From assembly GCF_003326795.1 (NCBI RefSeq), contig NZ_JPWI01000003.1, positions 1-64,000 of the forward strand: a stretch of DNA of 64,000 nt. The letters are read 5' to 3'. The stretch comes from Thalassospira profundimaris (GTDB lineage Bacteria > Pseudomonadota > Alphaproteobacteria > Rhodospirillales > Thalassospiraceae). The notes beneath the pieces are model-generated. The model did not search any database, had not been told where the DNA came from, and saw nothing but the letters and a program-made list of their open reading frames with translations. How positions within the stretch are numbered: the stretch's first letter is position 1; every line of letters begins with the position of its first letter. This document shows, one piece after another, positions 16,634 to 24,734 of this stretch. Both the position numbers and the translations under genes were made by a program.

Positions 16634-17584
16634 GTGGTGAAATTCACAAAGCTTGCAGTTTCGACTGCAGCGCTTGGCGTTGCGCTTGGTCTTTCTTTTG
16701 CGGCCCATGCCGAAATGATGATTGGTTTTTCTCAGATCGGTTCTGAAAGCGGCTGGCGTACATCCGAAACCGCGTCGATCAAGGCTGAAGCCGAGAAACG
16801 TGGTATTGATCTGAAATTCTCGGATGCTCAGCAGAAGCAGGAAAACCAGATCAAGGCTGTTCGTTCATTCATCGCGCAGGGTGTTGACGGAATTCTTCTG
16901 GCTCCGGTGGTGGAAACCGGCTGGGACCAGGTTCTGAAAGAAGCAAAAGACGCCGGTATTCCGGTTGTTCTGGTTGACCGCGGTGTAGATGCCAGCGAAG
17001 ACCTTTATCTGACCAAGGTCGCATCTGACTTTGTGGTCGAGGGTGCACTTGCTGCGGCTTGGTTGGCAACTGAAACCAACGCGGTTTGCGATGTTGTTGA
17101 ACTGCAGGGAACTGTTGGTTCATCTGCTGCAAACGACCGTAAAGCCGGTTTTGAGTCGGTAATTTCCAACTTCCCGGGCATCAATATCATCCGTTCGCAG
17201 TCTGGAGACTTCACCCGCTCGGGCGGCAAGGAAGTCATGGAAAGCTTCCTGAAAGCTGAAAACGGCGGCAAGGACATCTGTGCTGTTTATGCACATAATG
17301 ATGACATGGCGCTGGGTGCAGTCCAGGCGATCAAGGAAGCCGGCCTTAATCCGGGTGATGATATCAAGATCGTATCGATCGATGCGGTTCCTGATATCTT
17401 CAAGGCAATGGCCGATGGCGATACCAATGCTACCATCGAACTGAACCCGCATCTGGGTGGTCCGTCCTTTGATGCCATCAAGGCAGCCAAGGCCGGTCAG
17501 GAAGTTCCGAAATGGATCAAGGCAAATGGTCCGCTCTTCCTGCCTGATACCGCAGCAGAAGAATACAAAATGCGCAGCAAATAA
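16634..17584 (+). CDS. ytfQ: YtfQ-like sugar ABC transporter substrate-binding protein
   Basis: Periplasmic binding protein, 316 residues, class-I fold (Peripla_BP_4). An N-terminal signal peptide ends at AAHAE. The mature start IGFSQIGSESGWRTSET followed by FSDAQQKQENQIKAV and APVVETGWDQV is nearly identical to the YtfQ pattern, known in E. coli to bind galactofuranose. The start is GTG (16634, or the next GTG at 16637) behind GGGAGGAA. First gene of ytfQ-ytfR-ytfT-yjfF. With galM, an SDR dehydrogenase and a GguC-type protein nearby, the ligand may be galactose, arabinose or a related sugar in furanose form. Confidence 0.9.
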   Translation: MVKFTKLAVSTAALGVALGLSFAAHAEMMIGFSQIGSESGWRTSETASIKAEAEKRGIDLKFSDAQQKQENQIKAVRSFIAQGVDGILLAPVVETGWDQVLKEAKDAGIPVVLVDRGVDASEDLYLTKVASDFVVEGALAAAWLATETNAVCDVVELQGTVGSSAANDRKAGFESVISNFPGINIIRSQSGDFTRSGGKEVMESFLKAENGGKDICAVYAHNDDMALGAVQAIKEAGLNPGDDIKIVSIDAVPDIFKAMADGDTNATIELNPHLGGPSFDAIKAAKAGQEVPKWIKANGPLFLPDTAAEEYKMRSK

Positions 17585-17592
17585 CAGCCTGA

Positions 17593-17678
17593 CCCGGCAT
17601 CATGAACGTGTTCGTGACGCCGGGGACGACTGGCTTGCCATTGCAATGACGTACCCCGGTCATGCCGGGGTGCGTCAT
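17593..17678 (+). promoter_or_regulatory. Two tandem hairpins after the binding-protein gene
   Basis: Hairpin 1 (17594-17623) pairs CCGGC, TCA and GAAC with GTTC, TGA and GCCGG, with single mismatches. Hairpin 2 (17646-17678) has a 14-bp stem with one G-T wobble and a 5-nt loop. They lie between the ytfQ-like gene and the ATPase gene, where such structures commonly raise the binding-protein mRNA level over the membrane components. Confidence 0.6.
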
Positions 17679-17723
17679 GCTGTATCGGGATAAAAATCTG
17701 AATAACAGGGAGAGGGTGAGGCA

Positions 17724-19247
17724 ATGACAGACACCGCACTTTCTGCAGGGACGGAAGATATCGTTCTTTCGGTGCGCGGTGCCGGAAAGTTCTTTCCCGG
17801 CGTCAAGGCGTTACAGGATGTCGATTTCGACCTGAAACGCGGCGAAATTCATGCCCTTCTTGGGGAAAACGGGGCGGGTAAATCCACCCTGATCAAAGTA
17901 ATTACCGGGGTTCATCCCCGCGACGCCGGGGCGGTTATGCTCGACGGCGAGGAAATCCACCCGCAGCATCCGGGCGATGCGCAGGGGTTGGGGATTTCGA
18001 CAGTTTATCAGGAAGTCAATCTGGTGCCGACCTTGTCGGTTGCCGAAAACCTGATGCTCGAACGCCAGACACGAAAGTTTGGCCTGATTTCATGGAAAAA
18101 GACCGAGGCCGATGCCAAGGCGGCACTGGAGATACTTGGTCTTGATATTGATGTGAACCGGCCGCTTGGATCCTATTCGGTGGCGATCCAGCAGCTTGTT
18201 GCCATCGCACGCGCCGTGGCGCTGGATGCACGCGTTCTGATTTTGGATGAACCAACGGCATCGCTTGACGGTGAAGAAATCAAGACGCTGTTTCGCATCA
18301 TGCGCGAGCTGCGCGACAAGGGACTGGGTATTGTCTTTGTGACCCATTTCCTGGATCAGGTCTATGCGGTTACGGATCGCATCACGGTTCTGCGCAACGG
18401 ACGTCTGGTCGGAACATTTGTGACCAGTGAACTTGCACAGATTGATCTGATCAATCACATGCTTGGCCGTGAACTGGCCGAGGTCAGTGCCCATCGTCAT
18501 CAGGATGAAGGTAACTATTCCGGGCCAAAACGCACCATTCAGATCAAGAATCTTGGCAAGAAGCGTGTGCTTGAACCGGTGTCCCTTGATCTTCAGGCCG
18601 GTGAAATCGTTGGTCTGGCAGGCCTTCTGGGATCCGGGCGAACCGAACTTTCCGAACTGATATTCGGAACGCAAAAGGCTGACAGCGGTCTTGTGTTCCT
18701 TGACGGGGAACCGGTGATGTTGCGATCCCCGCGTCATGCGATCCGGTCGGGCTTTGGCCTGTGTCCGGAAGACCGCAAACAGGATGGTATTGTAGCGGAA
18801 CTGAGTGTGCGCGAAAATATTGTTCTGGCCCTTCAGGGGCGGCGTGGTTGGCTGCGTCCGATCCCGCGCGCCGAGCAACAGAAATTTGCCGATGACATGA
18901 TCAAGGCATTGGGCATTGCGACGCCAGACAGTGAAAAGCCGGTCGGGCAGTTGAGTGGTGGCAACCAGCAAAAGGTCATTCTGGCGCGCTGGCTGGTGTC
19001 AAAACCGATCCTTCTGATCCTTGATGAACCGACCCGTGGCATTGATGTCGGTGCGCATGCCGACATCATCAAACTGATCAAGGAGCTTTGCGACGAAGGT
19101 CTGGCCTTGCTGGTCGCCTCAAGCGAGCTTGAAGAAATCGTCGCCTTTGCCGATCGCGTTGCAGTGATGCGTGATCGTGAAAAGGTTTCCGAACTGGTGG
19201 GTGCGGAAATCACCCAGAACAAGATCATCGAGGCAATTGCGCGATGA
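17724..19247 (+). CDS. ytfR: Sugar ABC transporter ATP-binding protein (YtfR type)
   Basis: A 507-residue tandem ATPase of the ribose/galactose class. The N-terminal domain has Walker A GENGAGKST, a degenerate signature around SVAIQQLVAIARA and Walker B VLILDEPTASLDG. The C-terminal domain lacks a normal Walker A (GLLGSGRTE) but has LSGGNQQKV and LLILDEPTRGIDVG; this asymmetry is normal for the class. AGGGAGAGGG precedes the ATG. It overlaps the next permease gene by 4 bp (ATGA). Confidence 0.93.
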   Translation: MTDTALSAGTEDIVLSVRGAGKFFPGVKALQDVDFDLKRGEIHALLGENGAGKSTLIKVITGVHPRDAGAVMLDGEEIHPQHPGDAQGLGISTVYQEVNLVPTLSVAENLMLERQTRKFGLISWKKTEADAKAALEILGLDIDVNRPLGSYSVAIQQLVAIARAVALDARVLILDEPTASLDGEEIKTLFRIMRELRDKGLGIVFVTHFLDQVYAVTDRITVLRNGRLVGTFVTSELAQIDLINHMLGRELAEVSAHRHQDEGNYSGPKRTIQIKNLGKKRVLEPVSLDLQAGEIVGLAGLLGSGRTELSELIFGTQKADSGLVFLDGEPVMLRSPRHAIRSGFGLCPEDRKQDGIVAELSVRENIVLALQGRRGWLRPIPRAEQQKFADDMIKALGIATPDSEKPVGQLSGGNQQKVILARWLVSKPILLILDEPTRGIDVGAHADIIKLIKELCDEGLALLVASSELEEIVAFADRVAVMRDREKVSELVGAEITQNKIIEAIAR

Positions 19248-20305
19248 CCAGTTTGCAAGACAAAAAGAAATTACGGGAAAGCAGCACCATGTCTGCATCT
19301 TCTTTGATAAGTCGGCCCTGGTTCGGCCCGGTCGCGGCACTGGTTCTGATTGTGCTGGGGATCGGGGTGATTTCGCCCGACTTCTTTAGTATCCGCATTG
19401 TTGACGGGCATCTTTATGGATCGCTGGTCGATGTCGTTCATCGTGGCGCGTCAACAGCACTTGTGGCTGTTGGCATGGCGATTGTCATCGGGACGCGCGG
19501 GATTGACCTTTCTGTGGGGTCGATCATTGCCATTTCCGGGGCGGTGATGGCGGTTCTGATCCGCGACACCGATTTGCATCCGGCAGTGATTATCCTGGCC
19601 GCACTTGGGGCCGGTGTGCTGTGTGGATTGTGGAACGGGGTACTTGTTGCGTTCCTTGATATTCAGCCGATTATTGCCACCCTGATCCTGATGGTCGCGG
19701 GGCGTGGTATTGCCCAGATGATCACCGGTGGTCAGATTGTGACCTTCCATGGTGAGTTTTTCGAGGCCATTGGCAGTGGCTACTTGCTGGGTATTCCCTG
19801 GCGCGTGATCATTGCGGCTGCGGTGATTGCCGCGATCTATTTCATCATGCGCAAGACGGCCCTTGGCCTGTTTGTTGAGTCGGTTGGTGGCAACGCACGC
19901 GCCAGCCGGGTTGCAGGCATTGATGCACGTGGCATCAAGCTGATGGCCTATGCGGCATCTGGCCTGTGTTCTGCCTTTGCCGGGATCATTATTGCGGCTG
20001 ATATTCGCGGGGCGGATGCCAATAATGCCGGGCTTTGGCTTGAACTTGATGCGATCCTTGCCGTCGTGATTGGCGGTGCATCGCTGATGGGCGGCCGGTT
20101 CTTTATTGCCATGACGGTGATTGGTGTTCTGATCATTCAGGCCCTGACGACCGGCATTCTTCTGTCGGGCTTGCCGTCGCAATATACCCTGATCGTCAAG
20201 GCAGCAGTGGTGATGGTTGTGCTTCTTGTGCAGGCACCAAAATCGCGTCAACTGGTCGGGCAGGCGATGGAACGCTTGAAGCGGGGAAAAGCAGATGAAA
20301 ATTAA
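19244..20305 (+). CDS. ytfT: Sugar ABC transporter permease (YtfT type)
   Basis: A 353-residue inner-membrane permease of the BPD_transp_2 family with about ten hydrophobic segments. GTRGIDLSVGSIIAISGAVM and the ARASRVAGIDARGIKLMAYA segment (which contacts the ATPase) are family marks. ATG 19244 overlaps the ATPase stop; an internal ATG at 19289 is an alternative. It works with the YjfF-like permease encoded next, giving a heterodimeric channel as in YtfT-YjfF. Confidence 0.9.
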   Translation: MTSLQDKKKLRESSTMSASSLISRPWFGPVAALVLIVLGIGVISPDFFSIRIVDGHLYGSLVDVVHRGASTALVAVGMAIVIGTRGIDLSVGSIIAISGAVMAVLIRDTDLHPAVIILAALGAGVLCGLWNGVLVAFLDIQPIIATLILMVAGRGIAQMITGGQIVTFHGEFFEAIGSGYLLGIPWRVIIAAAVIAAIYFIMRKTALGLFVESVGGNARASRVAGIDARGIKLMAYAASGLCSAFAGIIIAADIRGADANNAGLWLELDAILAVVIGGASLMGGRFFIAMTVIGVLIIQALTTGILLSGLPSQYTLIVKAAVVMVVLLVQAPKSRQLVGQAMERLKRGKADEN

Positions 20306-21272
20306 TGAACGTTTTTACCCGATCCTGGCGACGCTGGCGGTTCTGGCCTTGCTGTATGGTTACGGGATTTTTGAACATCGCGCCTTTTCCGATACCTATG
20401 TTCTGGGCGCACTTCTGACCGATAATGCCTTTTTGATCATTACCGCCGTGGGTATGACATTTGTCATTCTTTCGGGCGGGATTGACCTGTCTGTCGGGTC
20501 AATGATCGCCTTTATCGGGGTTCTGATGGCCGAACTGGTTACCGGGTTTGGCATGCATCCGCTGATGGCAGCGCTGATTTCGCTGATTGTTGGTGCGGCG
20601 TTCGGGGCTTTCATGGGCGTCATCATCGCCAAGTTCGATATTCAGCCCTTTATCATCACGCTTGCAGGCATGTTCTTTTTGCGCGGGGTCTGCTTCCTGA
20701 TCAATCTGGATTCCGTTCCGATTGATCACCCGTTTGTTGCGGCTTTCAGCGGCTTCAAGGTCCAGCTGCCCGGCCGTGGCTGGTTGACAGCATCAGCACT
20801 TTTGATGCTGGCGACCGTGATTGGCGGAGTGGTCATTGCCCATTACACGCGATTTGGGCGCAATGTCTATGCGATTGGTGGCGACCGTCATTCGGCCGAG
20901 CTTCTGGGCATTCCGGTTCATAGCACCATCATTCGCGTTTACACCCTGTCGGGTTTCTTCAGTGCGCTTTCAGGTGTGGTCTTTGCGTTCTATACCGCAT
21001 CGGCCTATCCGCTGGCAGCTGTCGGGGTCGAGCTTGACGCGATTGCCGCTGTGGTGATTGGCGGGACGCTTCTGACCGGCGGGATGGGCTTTGTGATGGG
21101 AACGTTCTTTGGCGGGATCATCATGGGGGTTATCCAGACCCTGATCGCCTTTGACGGATCGCTTAACAGTTGGTGGACCAAGATCATGATTGGTGCCTTG
21201 CTGTTTGGCTTTATCGTCCTGCAACGTCTGATCACCCGGTCCTTCTCGGGGATGCGGGCCGGGACGACGTGA
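20295..21272 (+). CDS. yjfF: Sugar ABC transporter permease (YjfF type)
   Basis: A 325-residue permease homologous to the preceding one, with about nine helices. LSGGIDLSVGSMIAFIGVLM, FDIQPFIITLAGMFFLRGVC and GGDRHSAELLGIPVHSTI are typical of YjfF. It overlaps the ytfT-like gene by 11 bp. Last gene of the importer operon, followed by a strong terminator. Confidence 0.9.
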   Translation: MKINERFYPILATLAVLALLYGYGIFEHRAFSDTYVLGALLTDNAFLIITAVGMTFVILSGGIDLSVGSMIAFIGVLMAELVTGFGMHPLMAALISLIVGAAFGAFMGVIIAKFDIQPFIITLAGMFFLRGVCFLINLDSVPIDHPFVAAFSGFKVQLPGRGWLTASALLMLATVIGGVVIAHYTRFGRNVYAIGGDRHSAELLGIPVHSTIIRVYTLSGFFSALSGVVFAFYTASAYPLAAVGVELDAIAAVVIGGTLLTGGMGFVMGTFFGGIIMGVIQTLIAFDGSLNSWWTKIMIGALLFGFIVLQRLITRSFSGMRAGTT

Positions 21273-21304
21273 TCCGGATCGCAAGTCTGTATCCATATCC
21301 ATGC

Positions 21305-21336
21305 AAACAGGCACCCATCGGGTGCCTGTTTTTTTA
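21305..21336 (+). terminator. Terminator of the sugar ABC operon
   Basis: A perfect 12-bp stem (21305-21316 with 21320-21331), 3-nt loop, and a run of seven T overlapping and following the right arm. Confidence 0.92.
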
Positions 21337-21360
21337 TGCGCGATCCGGAACGCGCAAACA

Positions 21361-21391
21361 AAAAATGCTGCGGTCATCGCGCAGCATTTTT
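21361..21391 (-). terminator. Terminator of the FadR-type regulator gene
   Basis: A perfect 12-bp stem (21361-21372 with 21380-21391) with a 7-nt loop. The A run at its left gives a T run on the minus strand, 20 bp beyond the regulator stop codon. Confidence 0.88.
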
Positions 21392-21413
21392 ATCGGGTGG
21401 AATGCAGCCGGTA

Positions 21414-22160
21414 TTACAGCCCGATCTGGTCCCAGTCATGTTCGACCGACATGCCAAGTTGCTGGCGCAACTGGCGCATGGTGCCGCGCAGAAGGCGGCG
21501 CATGGCTTCGCGGGCGTCGCCCGGTTCTCGCTGGGCGATGGCCTTATAGACGGCCAGATGATCCGGAAGGGATTTGACATGGGCCTTTGGGCCGCCTGAC
21601 GACAGGCGGAACGACCCGATCAGGGCGGTTTCGATCAACATGCCAAACGATTTCATGAAATCATTGCCCGACGCATCAAGGATCGCCTGATGAAAGGCAA
21701 GGTCGGTCATATAGACCGCGTCTGTACCCAGTTCGGCATTTTCCATGCCGGTATAGGCCGCTTCGATCAGGGCAAGCTGTTCTTCGGTCGCACGTTCGGC
21801 GGCCATGGCGGCGGTGTTCGGCTCGATAATCATGCGGGTTTCAAACAGACCATAAAGGAATGCCGGGTCCGGGTCCGGGAAGTGCCAGGACAGAACATCG
21901 GGATCCAGCAGGTTCCAGCTTGAGCGTGGCTTGACGCGTGTACCGGTTTTGGGGCGGCTTTCGATCAGGCCCTTGGCCGATAGAATTTTGATCGCCTCGC
22001 GCAGGGCCGTGCGCGATACATCAAGGGATTCACTTAAGGCAGCCTCGGTCGGAAGCACATCACCCGGTGCCAGCTGGCCCGAAACAATCCGGGCTCCTAA
22101 ATCGTGCGCAACAATGCTGTGCAGGCTGCGTTTGGCATAGGTTCTCGACATGGACGACAT
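21414..22160 (-). CDS. GntR family regulator, FCD (FadR-like) type, sugar regulon
   Basis: A 248-residue regulator: winged-helix domain (LAPGDVLPTEAALSESLDV, then SRTALREAIKIL) and a C-terminal FCD ligand domain with DLAFHQAILDASGN and late helices carrying histidines. The protein resembles DgoR-type regulators of sugar-acid metabolism, with the linker SWNLLDPDVLSWHF, a pattern often seen in that group. ATG 22160 has GGAGGG at 7 nt. It is convergent to the ABC operon and divergent from the SDR-GguC operon, so it is the probable repressor of the whole 15.4-24.5 kb locus, with a sugar acid or 2-keto-3-deoxy acid as the likely effector. Confidence 0.86.
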   Translation of the reverse strand: MSSMSRTYAKRSLHSIVAHDLGARIVSGQLAPGDVLPTEAALSESLDVSRTALREAIKILSAKGLIESRPKTGTRVKPRSSWNLLDPDVLSWHFPDPDPAFLYGLFETRMIIEPNTAAMAAERATEEQLALIEAAYTGMENAELGTDAVYMTDLAFHQAILDASGNDFMKSFGMLIETALIGSFRLSSGGPKAHVKSLPDHLAVYKAIAQREPGDAREAMRRLLRGTMRQLRQQLGMSVEHDWDQIGL

Positions 22161-22221
22161 TAAATTCCCTCCGGCGTGGCCTTATTGGTAAACAAAAAGG
22201 CAAAAGGCCCGCTTTGCAATT

Positions 22222-22238
22222 ATTCATATAATATGAAT
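22222..22238. promoter_or_regulatory. Perfect 17-bp palindrome, candidate operator
   Basis: ATTCATAT-A-ATATGAAT, perfect 8-bp arms around one base, 62 bp upstream of the regulator start. Probably binds the divergently encoded regulator or another local factor. It differs from the TNGTNNNACNA site before the ytfQ-like gene, so the binder is not certain. Confidence 0.5.
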
Positions 22239-22476
22239 TAATTTCGAGGGCAACTTATCTGACCCCATCAAGGCTTTGTGTTGCAAAGCATATAATTAAT
22301 TCGGAGAGGGAGGAGGTCAGCCGAACGGGATGCCAAAGGTCACGAAGTTATAGACTACCATGCGGCAGATCGAAAGAACTCACTTCACCCGTTTGTCGCT
22401 TGACAGGCCCGGATATCCTGATCATTAATGTTATTGTATGAAGAATTAAAAAGCATAATTTTCAGGAGGAAGCATC

Positions 22477-22512
22477 ATGAATACGAGCGGGGCGAAACAG
22501 CCGGACTGCTGA
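22477..22512 (+). CDS. Possible 11-residue leader peptide
   Basis: ATG 22477 reads MNTSGAKQPDC and stops at TGA 22510-22512. AGGAGGA at 22464-22470 lies exactly 6 nt upstream, better than for most genes here. Two overlapping hairpins follow (22541-22554 and 22552-22563, the latter with a TTCG loop and T-rich tail), upstream of the SDR start at 22708. This could be an attenuation leader, or the remnant of a gene start left by a deletion. The coding call is tentative. Confidence 0.35.
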   Translation: MNTSGAKQPDC

Positions 22513-22707
22513 GCCCGATGCCAAACCGGTAAAAATTGCAGGCAGCATTCTGCCCTTCGGGGCTTTTGTCTTTTGCGCTGCACATATTCGGGATTGATGC
22601 AATTTCTGATAATTTTGAATAGAGAAACGGACCGTGCGGGGCGGAGTCCCTGTGTCCGGGCCGAAAGAGAAACAAAGAGAAACCAGACGACGGGAGAAGC
22701 AACGATC

Positions 22708-23481
22708 ATGTCTGATCGCATGCCGACACACTATACCAGCCTTGAAGACAAGTCGGTGTTTATCACCGGTGGCGCATCGGGCATTGGCGAGGCGATTGTG
22801 ACCGCCTTTGTTGAACAGGGCGCGAAAGTCGCCTTTGTCGACATCATGGAAGATGCGGGCGCAGCGCTTGTTGAAAAATTGTCAAAGGATGCGCGCAATG
22901 CGCCGGTCTTTATCAAATGCGACCTGACCGATGTTGACGCCTTGCGCGCGGCGATCGCCAGGGCAGCCGAGATCAATGGCCCGATCACCGGGCTTTTGAA
23001 CAATGCGGCAAACGATACCCGTCATAAATGGCAGGACGTTACCCCGGAATACTGGGATGAACGCCAGGCCATCAATATTCGCCCGTCCTTCTTTGCCATT
23101 CAGGCCGTTGCCCCGATGATGCAGCAAAACGGTGGCGGCGCGATCATCAATTTCGGTTCTGTCAGCTGGATGATGGGGCAGGGCGGCATGCCCGGCTATA
23201 CCACGGCCAAGGCAGCAACCCATGGCCTGACGCGCGGCATGGCGCGTGATCTGGGCAAGGATCATATCCGGGTCAATACGCTGGTTCCGGGTTGGGTCAT
23301 GACCCAGCGCCAGCTTGATCTTTGGGTTGACGAGGCGGCCGAGCGCGAAATCGACGAGCGCCAGTGCCTTAAGAACAAGGTGATGCCACAGGATATCGCG
23401 CGCATGGCGCTGTTCCTGATTTCCGATGAAAGCCGGATGGTTACCGCCCAGAACTTTATCGTTGATGGTGGCTGGGTCTGA
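22708..23481 (+). CDS. SDR family oxidoreductase, probable sugar 1-dehydrogenase
   Basis: A 257-residue classical short-chain dehydrogenase. Cofactor motif TGGASGIG at residues 20-27, NNAAND after strand 4, and catalytic Ser151, Tyr164 and Lys168 (YTTAK). It ends with the conserved FIVDGGWV. ATG 22708 is preceded by GGGAGAAG; the frame extends to 22573 but without a start signal. Related SDRs oxidise galactose, arabinose, xylose or fucose to the lactone with NAD(P). With galM, a sugar importer and a GguC-type enzyme around it, a non-phosphorylative sugar oxidation route is the best inference. Confidence 0.85.
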   Translation: MSDRMPTHYTSLEDKSVFITGGASGIGEAIVTAFVEQGAKVAFVDIMEDAGAALVEKLSKDARNAPVFIKCDLTDVDALRAAIARAAEINGPITGLLNNAANDTRHKWQDVTPEYWDERQAINIRPSFFAIQAVAPMMQQNGGGAIINFGSVSWMMGQGGMPGYTTAKAATHGLTRGMARDLGKDHIRVNTLVPGWVMTQRQLDLWVDEAAEREIDERQCLKNKVMPQDIARMALFLISDESRMVTAQNFIVDGGWV

Positions 23482-23540
23482 TCGCAGACCCGCCAGCACG
23501 ACATTCACGCACAGACAAAGATCACTCGGGACGAATTTTC

Positions 23541-24530
23541 ATGAGACTGGTTCAATACAAGGATACCGCTGGCGCCCAGCATGTTGCCGTTGTCGAAGAT
23601 CAGGATACCCTGATTGCCCTGACCGGTGTTGCGACCACCCGCGAACTGGCGGGGATCGCGATTGCGCAAGGGGTCACCATGATCGAGGCCGCCAAGGCCC
23701 GCATGGGCGAGGAGCGCCTCGACTATAATGCAATTGCATCCGAAGGCCGCCTTTTAGCGCCGATCACCCATGCCGATCCGGCACATTTTCTGGTGACGGG
23801 CACCGGCCTTACCCATCTGGGGTCGGCATCCGCACGTGCGAACATGCACAAGGCCGACAACAAGGCGGCTGACGAAACCGATTCCATGAAGATGTTCCGC
23901 ATGGGGGTTGAGGGTGGCAAACCGGCCGCCGGTCAGAAGGGCGTTCAGCCCGAATGGTTCTATAAGGGCGATGGTTCGGTTGTTGCCAATCCGGGCGCGG
24001 ATATTCCGAGCCCGTCCTTTGCCCTTGATGGCAGTGAAGAACCCGAAATTGCTGCGATCTATGTCATTGATCAGGATGGCAATCCGGTGCGTATCGGCTT
24101 CGCGATTGGCAACGAGTTTTCCGACCATGTCATGGAACGCCAGAACTATCTTTATCTGGCGCATTCAAAACTGCGCGCATGCTCGATGGGACCGGAATTG
24201 CTGCTGGGCGATCTGCCCAGCCATGTCGAAGGCACCTCGCGCCTGTATCGCGATGGCAAGGTGATCTGGGAAAAGCCGTTCCTGAGCGGCGAAGACAATA
24301 TGTCGCACTCGCTCGCCAACCTTGAATATCATCATTTCAAATATGACCTGTTCTGCCGTCCGGGCGATGTCCATGCGCATTTCTTTGGTACCGCGACGCT
24401 GTCCTTTGCCGATGGCATTAAAACGCAGGATGGCGATGAATTTGAAATCGAAGCTGCACCCTTCGGGCGTGCCATTCGCAACCGCCTGAAAGTTCAGGCG
24501 GAACGTCCGGTGGTGATCAAAACCATCTGA
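23541..24530 (+). CDS. AraD1/GguC family protein (fumarylacetoacetate hydrolase fold)
   Basis: A 329-residue protein with an N-terminal ~90-residue region and a C-terminal FAH-type catalytic domain (residues ~100-320). Seen marks are TGTGLTHLGSA, EPEIAAIYVIDQDGNPVRIG, where the acidic residue would bind metal, and FAIGNEFSDHVMERQNYLYL. The family neighbours sugar ABC importers (gguAB) and pentose or hexose oxidation genes, and is thought to act on 2-keto-3-deoxy sugar acids; the exact reaction is unsettled. It lies 59 bp after the SDR gene, in the same operon, and is followed by a terminator. Confidence 0.82.
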   Translation: MRLVQYKDTAGAQHVAVVEDQDTLIALTGVATTRELAGIAIAQGVTMIEAAKARMGEERLDYNAIASEGRLLAPITHADPAHFLVTGTGLTHLGSASARANMHKADNKAADETDSMKMFRMGVEGGKPAAGQKGVQPEWFYKGDGSVVANPGADIPSPSFALDGSEEPEIAAIYVIDQDGNPVRIGFAIGNEFSDHVMERQNYLYLAHSKLRACSMGPELLLGDLPSHVEGTSRLYRDGKVIWEKPFLSGEDNMSHSLANLEYHHFKYDLFCRPGDVHAHFFGTATLSFADGIKTQDGDEFEIEAAPFGRAIRNRLKVQAERPVVIKTI

Positions 24531-24597
24531 TATTTCGGGAATTATCGTAATTCCAAGGGGCGTAAAAGCCTCGTCTCCCTCCGAACGACACGAACTC

Positions 24598-24630
24598 CCC
24601 CGGCGCAGCAATGTGCCGGGGTTTTCTTTT
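24598..24630 (+). terminator. Terminator of the SDR-GguC operon
   Basis: A 7-bp GC-only stem (24598-24604 with 24615-24621) followed by a T-rich tail (TTTTCTTTT). Confidence 0.8.
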
Positions 24631-24671
24631 GCGCATCTTGGTACGTGCCAATGAATGTTGGGAGAAATGTC

Positions 24672-24704
24672 AAAGGGCAGCGATTGAAACGCTGCCCTTT
24701 TTTT
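24672..24704. terminator. Bidirectional terminator before the NepI-like gene
   Basis: A perfect 11-bp stem (24672-24682 with 24690-24700), 7-nt loop, A run left and T run right. On the minus strand it lies about 30 bp beyond the stop of the MFS gene. Confidence 0.85.
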
Positions 24705-24734
24705 GATGTTTTGCGGTGGTGACGCGAAGAGGGG

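Larger units (their letters stand above)
22161..22707. promoter_or_regulatory. Large regulatory intergenic region between the FadR-type gene and the SDR operon
   Basis: About 550 bp, AT-rich near the regulator. It contains a perfect 8-1-8 palindrome at 22222-22238, an 11-codon reading frame with a near-ideal Shine-Dalgarno site at 22464-22512, and mutually exclusive small hairpins at 22541-22563 followed by T-rich sequence. Open frames on the minus strand here show no protein-like features. Confidence 0.55.

Noticed and set aside
18090..18971. 293-codon minus-strand frame opposite the ytfR-like ATPase
   Set aside because: Fully antisense to a clear ABC ATPase; no start signal and no recognisable protein features.
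19451..20251. 266-codon minus-strand frame opposite the ytfT-like permease
   Set aside because: Extremely rich in His, Asn, Arg and Gly, the mirror of a hydrophobic membrane protein; not a real gene.
22446..22731. Three overlapping minus-strand frames of 75-91 codons in the SDR promoter region
   Set aside because: They overlap each other in all frames, cross hairpins and lack start signals.
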